Positions 31,976 to 41,811 are shown, counted from the stretch's first letter. The stretch: DNA of 64,000 nt from Streptomyces sp. NBC_00249 (GCF_026342355.1 NZ_JAPEMV010000013.1:40001-104000); one strand, 5' to 3'. Numbers and translations: made by a program. The notes: generated by a model from the letters alone, not told the origin.

Positions 31976-34282
31976 ATGGGCCATATGCCCGCGCCGACCC
32001 CTGGATGTGCCGTGCCCCGGTTCAGCGTCATCGTGCCCGCGTACAAGGTTCAGGCGTACCTCCAGGAGAGTCTGGACTCCGTCCTGTCCCAGTCGTACCC
32101 GGATCTGGAACTGATCGCGGTCGACGACGCCTCCCCGGACGCCTGCGGCTCGATCATCGACGACTACGCGGCCCGTGACCCCCGGGTCACCGCCGTGCAC
32201 CTGGCGCACAACCTCGGCCTCGGGCCGGCCCGCAACGCGGGTCTGGCCCGGGCCACCGGCGACTACCTGATCTTCCTCGACGGCGATGACACGCTGACCC
32301 CCGGCGCCCTCCAGGCCCTCACCGACCGGCTCAAGGCCACCGGCTCCCCCGACGTCCTCGTCTACGACTACGCGCGCAGCTTCTGGACCGGCGAGCTCGT
32401 CCGCAACCGCCTCTCGCACCGGCTCTGCGAGGAGGGCCCGGCCAGCTTCCGCCTCGCCGACCGCCCCGCCCTCCTCGGCATGCTGATGGTGGTGTGGAAC
32501 AAGGCGTACCGCCGCGAGTACGTGGAGCGCGAGGGCCTCGAATTCCCGCCCGGCTTGTACGAGGACACCCCCTGGACCTATCCGGCGCTGCTGGCCGCCG
32601 AGTCCGTGGCCGTCCTGGACCGGGTGTGCGTGCACTACCGCCAGCGCCGCACGGGCTCGATCCTGACCACCTCCAGCCGCCGCCACCTCGACATCTTCGA
32701 CCAGTACGACCGGGTCTTCGGCCAGATCGCCGCCCGCCCCGAGCTGGAGCGCTGGCGGCCCGCCGTGCACCGCAGGATGGCCGAGCACTTCTGCGCCCTG
32801 TACGCCGACCCGCGCCGCCTCCCGCGCGCCGCCCGGCCCGAGTTCTTCGCCCGCGCCTCGGCCCTGCTGCGCCGCTACCGCACCCCGGGCGTCAAGGGCG
32901 GGGCCGTCCCGCTGTCGCTGTCGCGCACCGACCAGCTGCGGCACACACTGATGCGGCTCGGCGTCCGGCGCACCTACCGCACCCTCTCCGCCCTCCGCTC
33001 GGCGTCGCTGGCCTGCGCGGCCACCGGCACGGCCCTGTGGCGGGGCCTGCGGGAGAGCGCCCTGCGCCTGCACTACCGCGTCCAGCGGCTCCTGCCGCTG
33101 CGGCCCGAGCTGGCGGTGTTCTCCGCGTACTGGCACGGCGGCTACGCCTGCAACCCGGCGGCCGTCGAGGCGAAGCTGCGGGAGCTGGCCCCGCGGATGC
33201 GCACCGCGTGGATCTGCGACCCCCGGCACGCGGCCGGCCTGCCGCCGCAGACGCTGGCGCTGCGGCCCGGTTCGGCGGCGTACTGGACGGCCCTGGCCCG
33301 GGCCACGTACCTCACCACCAACGTCAACTTCGACCGCGCGCTGGTCAAGCGGCGCGGCCAGATCCTGCTCCAGACCCAGCACGGCACCCCGCTCAAGCGG
33401 GTCGGCCTGGACCTCCAGGACCGGCCGGCCGCCACCCCGACGACGGACTTCGCGGGCCTGCTGCGCGGCGCCGACCAGTGGGACTACCTGCTCTCCGCGA
33501 ACCGGCACTCCACCCTGGTCTGGGAGAAGGCCGTCCCCGCCACCTACACCACCCTCGAGTACGGCTACCCGCGCAACGACCTCTTCCACCGGGCCACCCA
33601 GGCCGATGTCCTCGCCCTGCGCGAACGCCTCGGCATCGCCCCGGGCACCACGGCGGTCCTGTACGCCCCGACGCACCGCGACTACCGGCGCAGCCGGCCC
33701 GACCACCTGGACTTCGAACGGGTCCTGCGCGACCTGGGCCCGCGCTTCGTCCTGCTGACCCGCGAACACCTCACGTACGCGGGCACCGACGCCGCCCGCC
33801 CCGACCCGCACCCGCGCCTGATCGACGTCTCCGCGCACCCCTCGGTGGAGGAGCTGTGCCTCGCCTCGGACGCGCTCGTCACCGACTACTCGTCCCTGAT
33901 GTTCGACTACGCGGCGCTGGACCGGCCGATCGTGATCCACGCCGACGACTGGGAGGCGTACGAGGCCGCCCGCGGCACCTACTTCGACCTGCGGGCCTGC
34001 CCGCCCGGGGCGATCGCCCGCACCGAGGACGAGCTCGTGGACATCTTCGCCACCGGCCACTGGCAGGGCTCCCGCTCGGCCCAGCTGCGCGCCGCGTTCC
34101 GGTCCCGCTTCTGCTCGTACGACGACGGCCACGCGGCGGAACGCGTCGTCCGCCGCGTCTTCCTGGGCGAGTCCGCCCCGACCCCGCCGGTCACCCCGCT
34201 GGAGGACCGCCACCCCGCCCCGCCGGCCCCGTCCGCCACCACCCCGGACCTGACGCCGCTGACGACCACCCTCTGGCCGTAG
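31976..34282 (+). CDS. Bifunctional GT2 glycosyltransferase / TagF-like glycerophosphotransferase
   Basis: The 768-residue fusion has an N-terminal GT-A family 2 domain (~15-260): FSVIVPAYKVQAYLQESLDS, LIAVDDASPDACG, ARNAGLARATGDYLIFLDGD with the DGD metal motif. A C-terminal CDP-glycerol glycerophosphotransferase domain (~390-730) carries LQTQHGTPLKRVGLD, LYAPTHRDYRR, VTDYSSLMFDYAALDRPIV. It probably builds a teichoic-acid-like wall polymer at the inner membrane face. The TagG/TagH-type exporter at 35013-36723 is the matching transporter. ATG 31976 and 31985 are both possible and neither has a clear ribosome site. The C-terminal 40 residues are Pro/Thr-rich. Confidence 0.88.
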   Translation: MGHMPAPTPGCAVPRFSVIVPAYKVQAYLQESLDSVLSQSYPDLELIAVDDASPDACGSIIDDYAARDPRVTAVHLAHNLGLGPARNAGLARATGDYLIFLDGDDTLTPGALQALTDRLKATGSPDVLVYDYARSFWTGELVRNRLSHRLCEEGPASFRLADRPALLGMLMVVWNKAYRREYVEREGLEFPPGLYEDTPWTYPALLAAESVAVLDRVCVHYRQRRTGSILTTSSRRHLDIFDQYDRVFGQIAARPELERWRPAVHRRMAEHFCALYADPRRLPRAARPEFFARASALLRRYRTPGVKGGAVPLSLSRTDQLRHTLMRLGVRRTYRTLSALRSASLACAATGTALWRGLRESALRLHYRVQRLLPLRPELAVFSAYWHGGYACNPAAVEAKLRELAPRMRTAWICDPRHAAGLPPQTLALRPGSAAYWTALARATYLTTNVNFDRALVKRRGQILLQTQHGTPLKRVGLDLQDRPAATPTTDFAGLLRGADQWDYLLSANRHSTLVWEKAVPATYTTLEYGYPRNDLFHRATQADVLALRERLGIAPGTTAVLYAPTHRDYRRSRPDHLDFERVLRDLGPRFVLLTREHLTYAGTDAARPDPHPRLIDVSAHPSVEELCLASDALVTDYSSLMFDYAALDRPIVIHADDWEAYEAARGTYFDLRACPPGAIARTEDELVDIFATGHWQGSRSAQLRAAFRSRFCSYDDGHAAERVVRRVFLGESAPTPPVTPLEDRHPAPPAPSATTPDLTPLTTTLWP

Positions 34283-34289
34283 GCGGCGG

Positions 34290-34901
34290 TCAGGCCTTCA
34301 GGCCCGCCACGACCTGGTGGGCGAGGGTGTCCAGGTAGGCGGGCGGGACCGGGTCCTCGATGATGACCTGGCGCCAGTAGAGGGGGCCGAGGGCGAGGTC
34401 CAGGGCCTTGGACGGGTCGAGGCCCGGCGGGAGTTCGCCCCGGGTCACGGCTTCGGCGACGATGCCCTCCGCCATCCGGCGCTGGCCGTCGAGGAGGGCG
34501 CCCCGTACGGCTTCCGCGATCTCGGGGTTGCGGGCCGCCTCCACCAGGAGGTCGGGGATCACCGCCGAGGCCACGGGGTGGCGCAGCACGTGTGACATGA
34601 CCTCCAGCAGGGCGCGTACGTCCCCGTACAGCGAGCCCGTGGAGGGGACCGGGAGGCCGTCCGCGGCGAAGGCGCCGATCAGGTCGAGCACCAGGTGGAG
34701 CTTGGACTTCCAGCGCCGGTAGACGGCGGTCTTGCCGACGCCCGCGCGGCGTGCGACGCCCTCGATGGACATCCGGGAGAACCCGACGGCGGCGAGCTCC
34801 GCCAGTACCGCCGCGCGGATCGCCTCGGTCACGTCCTCGCGCAGGACGGCGGCGCCGGCGGGGGCGCGGCGGGCGGGGGCGGCGGCGGGCTCGTTGGTCA
34901 T
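34290..34901 (-). CDS. TetR-family transcriptional regulator
   Basis: The 203-residue regulator has an Ala-rich N-terminus and a TetR helix-turn-helix at ~35-75 (VGFSRMSIEGVARRAGVG, KTAVYRRWKSK). A helical ligand/dimer domain follows (LLVEAARNPEIAEAVRGALL, ALGPLYWRQVIIEDPVP), of the TetR_C class seen in many actinobacteria. ATG 34901 was chosen; a TATGCT hexamer lies about 9-14 bases upstream, so the message may be nearly leaderless. It sits between the TagF-like gene (7 bp away, convergent) and the exporter genes (divergent), so control of the exporter is likely. Ligand unknown. Confidence 0.87.
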   Translation of the reverse strand: MTNEPAAAPARRAPAGAAVLREDVTEAIRAAVLAELAAVGFSRMSIEGVARRAGVGKTAVYRRWKSKLHLVLDLIGAFAADGLPVPSTGSLYGDVRALLEVMSHVLRHPVASAVIPDLLVEAARNPEIAEAVRGALLDGQRRMAEGIVAEAVTRGELPPGLDPSKALDLALGPLYWRQVIIEDPVPPAYLDTLAHQVVAGLKA

Positions 34902-35012
34902 GCCCAGAGCATAGCGGCGCACGCCAGCACCCGGCCGTCACGACGATACGGTTGCGTTCCGACGTACCGTGGTCGTAACCTCGGCGTAGCGACGATACGG
35001 ACCCGTCCCATC

Positions 35013-35948
35013 GTGACCCCGTCGAAAGCGACCCCCGTGACCCCAGCGACCACAGCGACAGCGGCCACCGCGACCGCACCCCCGACCCCCGCGGAACTGG
35101 CGGCGGCCCACGGCCTGACCCTCAGCGGCGCCCGCCCCCCGCTGCCCCGCTACGTCGCGGAGCTCTGGGACCGCCGCCACTTCGTGACGGCGTACGCGAC
35201 CGCCCGCATGCACGCCACGTACAGCACGGCCAAGCTCGGCCAGGTCTGGCACCTGATGACCCCGCTGCTCAACGCGGCCGTCTACTACTTCGTCTTCGGC
35301 ATCGTCATGCACGCCAGCCACGGCGTTCCCGACTACGTGCCCTTCCTGATCACCGGCGTCTTCGTCTGGGACTTCATCGGCAGTTCCGTCAACGCCGGCA
35401 CCCGCGCCGTGCACAGCAACCTCGGCCTGGTCCGGGCGCTGCACTTCCCCCGCGCCAGCCTGCCGATCTCCTCCGTCGTGCAGCTCTTCCAGCAGCTGCT
35501 CGTCACCATGGGGGCCCTGGTCGTCCTGCTGCTGGCCTTCGGCCAGACCCCCTCCCCCTCCTGGCTGATCGCGCTCCCGACGCTGTTCCTGATGGCCGTC
35601 TTCTGCGCGGGCTGCGCGATGGTCATGGCCCGCATCGGCAGCAAGAGCCCGGACGTCAGCCAGCTGATGCCGTTCGTACTGCGGACCTGGATGTACTCCT
35701 CCGGCGTGATGTGGTCCATCGACACCGTCCTCAGGACCGACCACCTGCCGCAGTGGGTCTCGCTGCTGCTCAAGACCAACCCGGCGGCCGTCTACATCGA
35801 CCTGATGCGGTTCGCCCTGATCGACAGCTTCGAGGCGGGCTCGCTCCCGCACCACGTGTGGCCGATCGCCATCGGCTGGGCCCTGCTGGCAGGTGCCGGC
35901 GGGTTCGTCTGGTTCTGGAAGGCCGAGGAGGAGTACGGCCGTGGCTGA
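35013..35948 (+). CDS. Wall-polymer ABC exporter permease (TagG/ABC-2 type)
   Basis: The 311-residue protein has a Thr/Ala/Pro-rich N-terminus, then an ABC-2 permease core with six hydrophobic segments. The amphipathic entry helix and first segment are TYSTAKLGQVWHLMTPLLNA and VYYFVFGIVM; later ones include VPFLITGVFVWDFIG and LIALPTLFLMAVFCAG. It exports lipid-linked teichoic-acid-type polymers with the following ATPase. GTG 35013 was chosen; GTG 35037 is a second option. Its stop overlaps the ATPase start by eight bases. It is divergent from the TetR gene across 111 bp and probably acts with the TagF-like enzyme upstream. Confidence 0.87.
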   Translation: MTPSKATPVTPATTATAATATAPPTPAELAAAHGLTLSGARPPLPRYVAELWDRRHFVTAYATARMHATYSTAKLGQVWHLMTPLLNAAVYYFVFGIVMHASHGVPDYVPFLITGVFVWDFIGSSVNAGTRAVHSNLGLVRALHFPRASLPISSVVQLFQQLLVTMGALVVLLLAFGQTPSPSWLIALPTLFLMAVFCAGCAMVMARIGSKSPDVSQLMPFVLRTWMYSSGVMWSIDTVLRTDHLPQWVSLLLKTNPAAVYIDLMRFALIDSFEAGSLPHHVWPIAIGWALLAGAGGFVWFWKAEEEYGRG

Positions 35949-36723
35949 CACCCGTGTCCCGACCGTCATCGCGGACGAGGTCCACGTCGTCTACAAGGTG
36001 CACGGCGCCGGCGCCCGCAAGGGCGGGGCGACCGCCGCCCTCAGCCGGATCTTCTCCCGCGGGCCGGCCCCGGGCGTCCGCGAGGTGCACGCCGTCAAGG
36101 GCGTCAGCTTCACCGCCTACAAGGGCGAGGCGATCGGCCTCATCGGCTCCAACGGCTCCGGCAAGTCCACCCTCCTCAAGGCCATCGCCGGCCTCCAGCC
36201 GGTGGCCCGCGGCGCCGTCTACTCGCACGGCCAGCCGTCCCTCCTCGGAGTGAACGCCGCCCTGATGAACGACCTCACCGGCGAACGCAACGTGGTCCTC
36301 GGCGGACTCGCGATGGGCATGACCCGCCGGCAGGTCCACGAGCGCTACCAGGACATCGTCGACTTCTCCGGGATCAACGAGAAGGGCGACTTCATCTCCC
36401 TGCCGATGCGCACCTACTCCTCCGGCATGGGCGCCCGGCTGCGGTTCTCCATCGCCGCCGCCAAGGACCACGACGTCCTGATGATCGACGAGGCCCTCGC
36501 CACCGGCGACGCCGCCTTCCAGCGCCGCAGCCACAAACGCATCGAGGAGCTGCGCGAACGCGCGGGCACCGTCTTCCTCGTCAGCCACGGCATCGGCACG
36601 GTCCGCGAGACCTGCGACCGGGCGATCTGGCTGGAATCGGGCGTCCTGCGGATGGACGGCCCGTCCCAGGAGGTCTGCGACGCCTACGAGGCCTTCACCC
36701 GTTCCAGCCCCGCCGGAGCCTGA
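35941..36723 (+). CDS. Wall-polymer ABC exporter ATPase (TagH-like)
   Basis: The 260-residue ATPase opens with an extended strand (VADTRVPTVIADEVHVVYKV) typical of TagH/Wzt proteins. It has Walker A GLIGSNGSGKSTLLKAIAG and Walker B VLMIDEALATGD; the LSGGQ position is degenerate (TYSSGMGARLRFSIA), the normal form in this subfamily. Switch His is in FLVSHGIGTV. GTG 35941 overlaps the permease stop. The last four or five residues and stop fall inside a streptomycete intergenic repeat unit (36703-36758), which has thus become part of the gene. There is no C-terminal carbohydrate-binding extension, so it is a short-form TagH. Confidence 0.9.
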   Translation: MADTRVPTVIADEVHVVYKVHGAGARKGGATAALSRIFSRGPAPGVREVHAVKGVSFTAYKGEAIGLIGSNGSGKSTLLKAIAGLQPVARGAVYSHGQPSLLGVNAALMNDLTGERNVVLGGLAMGMTRRQVHERYQDIVDFSGINEKGDFISLPMRTYSSGMGARLRFSIAAAKDHDVLMIDEALATGDAAFQRRSHKRIEELRERAGTVFLVSHGIGTVRETCDRAIWLESGVLRMDGPSQEVCDAYEAFTRSSPAGA

Positions 36724-36758
36724 GGCGCGGGGGTCCGGGGGCAGCGCCCCCGGCAACG
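36703..36758. repeat. Streptomycete REP-like repeat, copy 1
   Basis: It matches the units at 44161 and 44246: TCCAGCCCCGCCGG, a TGAGGCGCGGGG segment, then GTCCGGGGGC and CGCCCCCGG forming a hairpin. It overlaps the end of the TagH-like gene and includes its TGA stop. This unit is scattered widely in Streptomyces intergenic DNA (general recollection). Confidence 0.8.
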
Positions 36759-36780
36759 GCGCCGCACCCAGAACGAACGG

Positions 36781-36822
36781 ACGGGCCGGGCCCGGGACCA
36801 CAAGGTCCCGGGCCCGGCCCGT
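36781..36822. terminator. Bidirectional terminator between TagH-like gene and NAD-GDH
   Basis: A perfect 19-bp stem (36781-36799 with 36804-36822) around the loop ACAA. It separates two convergent genes, 58 bp after the TagH-like stop and 22 bp before the NAD-GDH stop. Confidence 0.88.
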
Positions 36823-36843
36823 TCCGGTACACCCCCGCGACGC

Positions 36844-39800
36844 CTACGCGTGCGCCCGCAGGAGGCTGCGCATCGTCCGCATCGCCACCGACAGGTTCGC
36901 CAGGTCGAAGTCGTCCGAGCCCCGGATCTCGTCCAGGGTCGTCCGGGCACGCCCGATGATCGCGGCGTTCCTGTCCTCCCAGGACTTGAAGCGCTCCTCG
37001 GGGCTCGACTCGCCGTTGCCCACCGCCAGCACGTCGGCGGTCAGCGCCGCGTGCGCCGCGAAGAGGTCCTCGCGGATGGAGGCGCGGGCCATGGACTGCC
37101 AGCGGTCGGCGCGCGGCAGCTCGATGATGCGGTCCATGAGCTGGGTGATGTCGAGGCGGTCGGCGAGGTCGTAGTAGACCTCGGCGACGGCCAGCGGGTC
37201 CAGACCCGTACGGTCCGCGATGGCGACGATGTCCAGCGTCGGGAAGGCCGAGGAGAAGCCGGCGACCTTCGCCGCGAGCTCCTCCGGCAGGCCCTCGCCG
37301 ATCAGCTCGTCCATCACCGACTGGTACCACTCCAGGTCGGCGCCGCGCACCAGCTTCGGCACCTCGGACCAGACCTGCGCCACCCGGGCACCGAAGAGCT
37401 CGATGGTCTCGGTGATCTGGAGGGGCTGCGGCCGGTTGTTGAGCAGCCAGCGGGTGCCGCGCTCGACCAGGCGCCGCGAGTGCAGCCGCACCCGGGTCTG
37501 GACGTCGGCGGCGACCTTGTTGTCGAGGGCCTCGACCGCGTCCCACACCTCGGCCAGGCCGAAGATCTCGCGGGCCGCGAGCTGCGCCCGGACGATCTCC
37601 TCCAGGGAGGCCCCGGTCTCCTCGCGCAGACGGTGCAGGAAGGTGGAACCGCCGGTGTTGACGGTGTCGTTGACCAGGAGGGTGGTGGTGATCTCCCGGC
37701 GCAGGGCGTGGGCCTCGATCTGCTCGGGGAACTTCTCGCGCAGGGCGCCCGGGAAGTAGGCGTGCAGCAGGCGGCGCAGGTACGGGTCGTCCGGCAGCTC
37801 GGTGGCGATGAGCTCGTCCGCCACCGTGATCTTGGTGTAGGCGAACAGGACGGCCAGCTCCGGCTGGGTCAGGCCCTTGCCGTTGTTGAGCAGCTCGCGG
37901 ATCTGCCGGTCGTTGGGCAGGAACTCCAGCTGGCGGTCCAGCAGTCCGTCCCGGCCGAGGCGGCGCATGAAGCGCTGCTGGGCGTGGAGCAGGCTGGGGG
38001 CCTGGGCGGAGCCGTTGGCGAGGGCGGTGTTCTGCGCGTAGTTGTTGCGCAGCACCAGGGAGCCGACCTCGTCGGTCATCTCGGCGAGGAGCTTGTTGCG
38101 CTGCTTGACGGTCATGTCGCCGTCCGCGACGACCGCGTTCAGCAGGATCTTGATGTTCACCTCGTGGTCGGAGGTGTCCACGCCGGCGCTGTTGTCGATG
38201 GCGTCGGTGTTGATCTTTCCGCCTTCGCCGCCGGCGCCGCTGCGGGCGAACTCGATGCGGCCGAGCTGGGTCAGGCCGAGGTTGCCGCCCTCGCCGATGA
38301 CCCGGGCGCGGACCTCGGAGCCGTCGACGCGGATGGCGTCGTTGGCCTTGTCGCCGACGTCGGCGTGCGTCTCGGCGGTGGCCTTGACGTACGTGCCGAT
38401 GCCGCCGTTCCACAGCAGGTCCACGGGGGCCTGGAGGACGGCCTGCATCAGTTCGGCGGGGGTCATCTTGGTGACGCCCGGCTCGATGCCGAGGGCCTCG
38501 CGGACCTGCGCGTTGACCGGGATGGCCTTCGCGCTGCGCGGGTGGATGCCGCCGCCCGCCGAGAGCAGCGCGGTGTCGTAGTCGGCCCAGGAGGAACGCG
38601 GCAGGTCGAAGAGGCGGCGGCGCTCGGCGTAGGAGGTGGCCGAGTCCGGGTTCGGGTCGATGAAGATGTGCCGGTGGTCGAAGGCTGCGACCAGGCGGAT
38701 GTGCTCGGAGAGCAGCATGCCGTTGCCGAAGACGTCGCCGGACATGTCGCCGACGCCCACGACCGTGAAGTCCTGGGTCTGGGTGTCGTGGCCCAGCTCG
38801 CGGAAGTGGCGCTTGACCGACTCCCACGCGCCGCGCGCGGTGATGCCCATGCCCTTGTGGTCGTAGCCGGCCGAGCCGCCGGAGGCGAAGGCGTCGCCCA
38901 GCCAGAAGCCGTAGGACTCGGCGACCCCGTTGGCGATGTCGGAGAAGGTCGCGGTGCCCTTGTCGGCGGCGACGACGAGGTAGGTGTCGTCCTCGTCGTG
39001 GCGGACCACGCCCTTCGGCGGTACGACCTCGCCGGCGACCATGTTGTCGGTGATGTCGAGCAGCGCCGAGATGAAGATCTTGTACGAGGCGATGCCCTCG
39101 GCGAGCCAGGCGTCGCGGTCCACCGACGGGTCGGGGAGGTTCTTCGCGACGAAGCCGCCCTTGGCGCCGACCGGCACGATGACGGTGTTCTTGACCATCT
39201 GCGCCTTGACCAGGCCGAGGATCTCCGTACGGAAGTCCTCGCGGCGGTCGGACCAGCGCAGGCCGCCTCGGGCGACCTTGCCGAAGCGCAGGTGGACGCC
39301 CTCGACGCGCGGGGAGTACACCCAGATCTCGAAGGCGGGGCGCGGGGCCGGCAGGTCCGGGATGGCCTGCGGGTCGAACTTCATCGACACGTAGGCGTGG
39401 TCTTCGCCCGCGGCGTTCTTCTGGAAGAAGTTGGTCCGCAGGGTCGCCTTGATCAGCGTGAGGAAGGCGCGCAGGATGCGGTCCTCGTCGAGCGAGGCGA
39501 CCTGGTCCAGGGCCCCGTCGAGCTCCTCCAGCATGGCGTCGACGAGCTCGGTGCCGGCGGCCTGGCGGACCGGCGACATCTTGGCCTCGAAGAGGGAGAC
39601 CAGCAGCCGGGTGGTGTGGACGTTGTTGCGGAGGGTGTCCTCCATGTAGTCCTGGCTGAAGGGTGAGACGGCCTGGCGCAGGTACTTGGCGTACGCGCGC
39701 AGCACGACGGCCTGTCGCCAGGTCAGCCCGGCGCCCAGCACCAGGGTGTTGAAGTTGTCGTTCTCGGCCTCGCCGGTCCAGACGGCCGCGAAGGCCTCCT

Positions 39801-41811
39801 GGAAGCGTTCGCGGGCGTCGTCCCCGAGGTAGGAGTCGCCGTTGCCCGTGGCGAGCGGCATGCGCAGGCCGAAGTCGTAGATCCAGGCGCTGACCCGGTC
39901 GGTGCGGCGCAGCTCGTACGGACGCTCGTCGGTGACCTCGACGCCCAGGCGCTGCAGGACCGGCAGGACGGCGGAGAGGGAGACCTGCTCGCCGGTGCGG
40001 TAGATCTTGAAGCGGCGCTCGCCGGGGCCCGCGCCGACCGGCTCGTAGAGGGAGAGCGCGAACTCGCGCTCGCTCGCGGAGAGCCGCTCCAGGTGGCACA
40101 GGTCGGCGACGGCCGCGCGCGGCGAGTGGTCGGCCTTGTAGCCCTCGGGGAAAGAGGTGCCGTACTTGCGCAGCAGTTCGGCGGCGCGCTCCTCGCCCAG
40201 CTCGGCGATCAGCGCCTCCTGGAAGCCGTCGGCCCAGGAGCGGGCGGCCTCGACGAGGCGGCCCTCGATGCGCTCGACGTCGGCCTCGGTGAGCACGGGC
40301 AGCTCGGTGCCCTGCGGGACGCGGACGACGAAGTGGATGCGGGAGAGGATCGACTCGGTGTTCCAGGCGGTGAAGTCGACGCTGATGCCGTCGAGCTCCT
40401 CCTTCAGGATGTCCATCAGGCGCAGCCGAACACCGGTGGTGAAGCGGTCGCGCGGCAGGTAGACCAGCGCGGAGTAGTAGCGGCCGTACTCGTCCTGGCG
40501 CAGGTAGAGCCGCAGCCGGCGGCGTTCCTGGAGGTACAGGACGGAGGTGACGATCTCGCGGAGCTTGTCGACCGGGGTCTGGAACAGCTCGTCGCGCGGG
40601 TAGGTCTCCAGGATCTGCAGCAGGTCGCGGCCGTCGTGGCTGCTCGGCGCGAAGCCGGCGCCGTCGAGGACCTCGGCGACCTTGCGGCGGATGACCGGGA
40701 CGCGGCGCACGGACTCGGTGTACGCGGCGGAGGAGAACAGGCCGAGGAAGCGGCGCTCACCGACGACGTTGCCGTCGGCGTCGAACTTCTTGACGCCCAC
40801 GTAGTCGAGGTACGAGGGACGGTGCACGGTGGAGCGGCTGTTGGCCTTGGTCAGCACCAGCAGGCGGTGTTCGCGGGCCTTGGCGCGGGCGTCGGCGGGC
40901 AGCCGGTTGAAGGACGGCGAGACGGGGTGGCCGTCGTCCTTGCCGCTGTGGTGCGGGTCGGAGCGCAGGATGCCGAGGCCGGTGCCGGGGACGGCCGCGA
41001 GGGCGTCGCCGTCGACGAGGTTGTACTCGCGGTAGCCGAGGAAGGTGAAGTGGTCGTCGGCCAGCCAGCGCAGCAGCTCGCGGGCCTCTTCGAGCTCGTA
41101 CTCGCGCAGGTCCGGGGCGGTGGGCTCCTCGGGCAGGCCCTCGGCGATGCGCAGCGCGGCGTCGCGCATCTTCTCCCAGTCCTCGACGGACTCGCGGACG
41201 TCGGACAGGACGCGCTGGAGGTCGCCGGTGATCTGCTTGAGGTCGGCCTTGTCGGTCTCGCGGTCGATCTCGACGTGGATCCACGACTCGACGAGGGAGT
41301 CGTGGGGGCGCGCGGTCCGGGGACCGTGGGCGTCGCAGTCGGGGCCGAGGATCTCGATGAGCTTGCCGGTGATGTCACGGCGTACGACGACCTGCGGGTG
41401 GATCACGACGTGGATGCCGCGGCCCTGGCGGGACAGCTCGTTGGTGACGGAGTCCACGAGGAACGGCATGTCGTCGGTGACGACCTCGACGACCGAGTGG
41501 CTGGAGGTCCAGCCGTTCTCCTCGACCGTGGGGGTCTGCACGCGGACGTTCGCGGTGCCCTGCGGCCGGATCTCGGCGAGCCGGTAGTGGGAGAGCGCCG
41601 CGCCGAACACGTCGACGGGGTCCCGGTCCAGCAGGTCCTCGGGTGCGGTGTGCAGGTAGTAGCGCTGGAGGTAGGCGAGCGTCGTCCCCTGTTCGGGACG
41701 CTCCCCGTGCTCGGACCCAGTCGGAAGTAGCCCCCCGGCCGGGCTGTTCTCAGCTACCCGTGCCGCCCGCGCGAGCAGCTCGGCCTTTGCTTCGTCCAGC
41801 TTGGTCTGCAT
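36844..41811 (-). CDS. gdh: Large NAD-dependent glutamate dehydrogenase
   Basis: The 1,655-residue enzyme belongs to the L_180 class of NAD-glutamate dehydrogenases described in S. clavuligerus. It converts glutamate to 2-oxoglutarate and ammonia, mainly catabolic. The long N-terminal region with ACT-like regulatory modules (~1-650) precedes the catalytic core (~700-1250). Core signatures include PRVEGVHLRFGKVARGGLR, VPVGAKGGFVAKNLPD and a dinucleotide region VVGVGDMSGDVFGNGML. ATG 41811 follows GGAG by eight bases. Length is typical, and no frameshift was seen. It is monocistronic, with a strong terminator shared with the TagH-like gene. Arginine-type allosteric activation is known for relatives. 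Confidence 0.95.
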   Translation of the reverse strand: MQTKLDEAKAELLARAARVAENSPAGGLLPTGSEHGERPEQGTTLAYLQRYYLHTAPEDLLDRDPVDVFGAALSHYRLAEIRPQGTANVRVQTPTVEENGWTSSHSVVEVVTDDMPFLVDSVTNELSRQGRGIHVVIHPQVVVRRDITGKLIEILGPDCDAHGPRTARPHDSLVESWIHVEIDRETDKADLKQITGDLQRVLSDVRESVEDWEKMRDAALRIAEGLPEEPTAPDLREYELEEARELLRWLADDHFTFLGYREYNLVDGDALAAVPGTGLGILRSDPHHSGKDDGHPVSPSFNRLPADARAKAREHRLLVLTKANSRSTVHRPSYLDYVGVKKFDADGNVVGERRFLGLFSSAAYTESVRRVPVIRRKVAEVLDGAGFAPSSHDGRDLLQILETYPRDELFQTPVDKLREIVTSVLYLQERRRLRLYLRQDEYGRYYSALVYLPRDRFTTGVRLRLMDILKEELDGISVDFTAWNTESILSRIHFVVRVPQGTELPVLTEADVERIEGRLVEAARSWADGFQEALIAELGEERAAELLRKYGTSFPEGYKADHSPRAAVADLCHLERLSASEREFALSLYEPVGAGPGERRFKIYRTGEQVSLSAVLPVLQRLGVEVTDERPYELRRTDRVSAWIYDFGLRMPLATGNGDSYLGDDARERFQEAFAAVWTGEAENDNFNTLVLGAGLTWRQAVVLRAYAKYLRQAVSPFSQDYMEDTLRNNVHTTRLLVSLFEAKMSPVRQAAGTELVDAMLEELDGALDQVASLDEDRILRAFLTLIKATLRTNFFQKNAAGEDHAYVSMKFDPQAIPDLPAPRPAFEIWVYSPRVEGVHLRFGKVARGGLRWSDRREDFRTEILGLVKAQMVKNTVIVPVGAKGGFVAKNLPDPSVDRDAWLAEGIASYKIFISALLDITDNMVAGEVVPPKGVVRHDEDDTYLVVAADKGTATFSDIANGVAESYGFWLGDAFASGGSAGYDHKGMGITARGAWESVKRHFRELGHDTQTQDFTVVGVGDMSGDVFGNGMLLSEHIRLVAAFDHRHIFIDPNPDSATSYAERRRLFDLPRSSWADYDTALLSAGGGIHPRSAKAIPVNAQVREALGIEPGVTKMTPAELMQAVLQAPVDLLWNGGIGTYVKATAETHADVGDKANDAIRVDGSEVRARVIGEGGNLGLTQLGRIEFARSGAGGEGGKINTDAIDNSAGVDTSDHEVNIKILLNAVVADGDMTVKQRNKLLAEMTDEVGSLVLRNNYAQNTALANGSAQAPSLLHAQQRFMRRLGRDGLLDRQLEFLPNDRQIRELLNNGKGLTQPELAVLFAYTKITVADELIATELPDDPYLRRLLHAYFPGALREKFPEQIEAHALRREITTTLLVNDTVNTGGSTFLHRLREETGASLEEIVRAQLAAREIFGLAEVWDAVEALDNKVAADVQTRVRLHSRRLVERGTRWLLNNRPQPLQITETIELFGARVAQVWSEVPKLVRGADLEWYQSVMDELIGEGLPEELAAKVAGFSSAFPTLDIVAIADRTGLDPLAVAEVYYDLADRLDITQLMDRIIELPRADRWQSMARASIREDLFAAHAALTADVLAVGNGESSPEERFKSWEDRNAAIIGRARTTLDEIRGSDDFDLANLSVAMRTMRSLLRAHA

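Noticed and set aside
36850..39666. 938-codon plus-strand frame
   Set aside because: Antisense to the NAD-glutamate dehydrogenase, with no ribosome site or recognisable domain.
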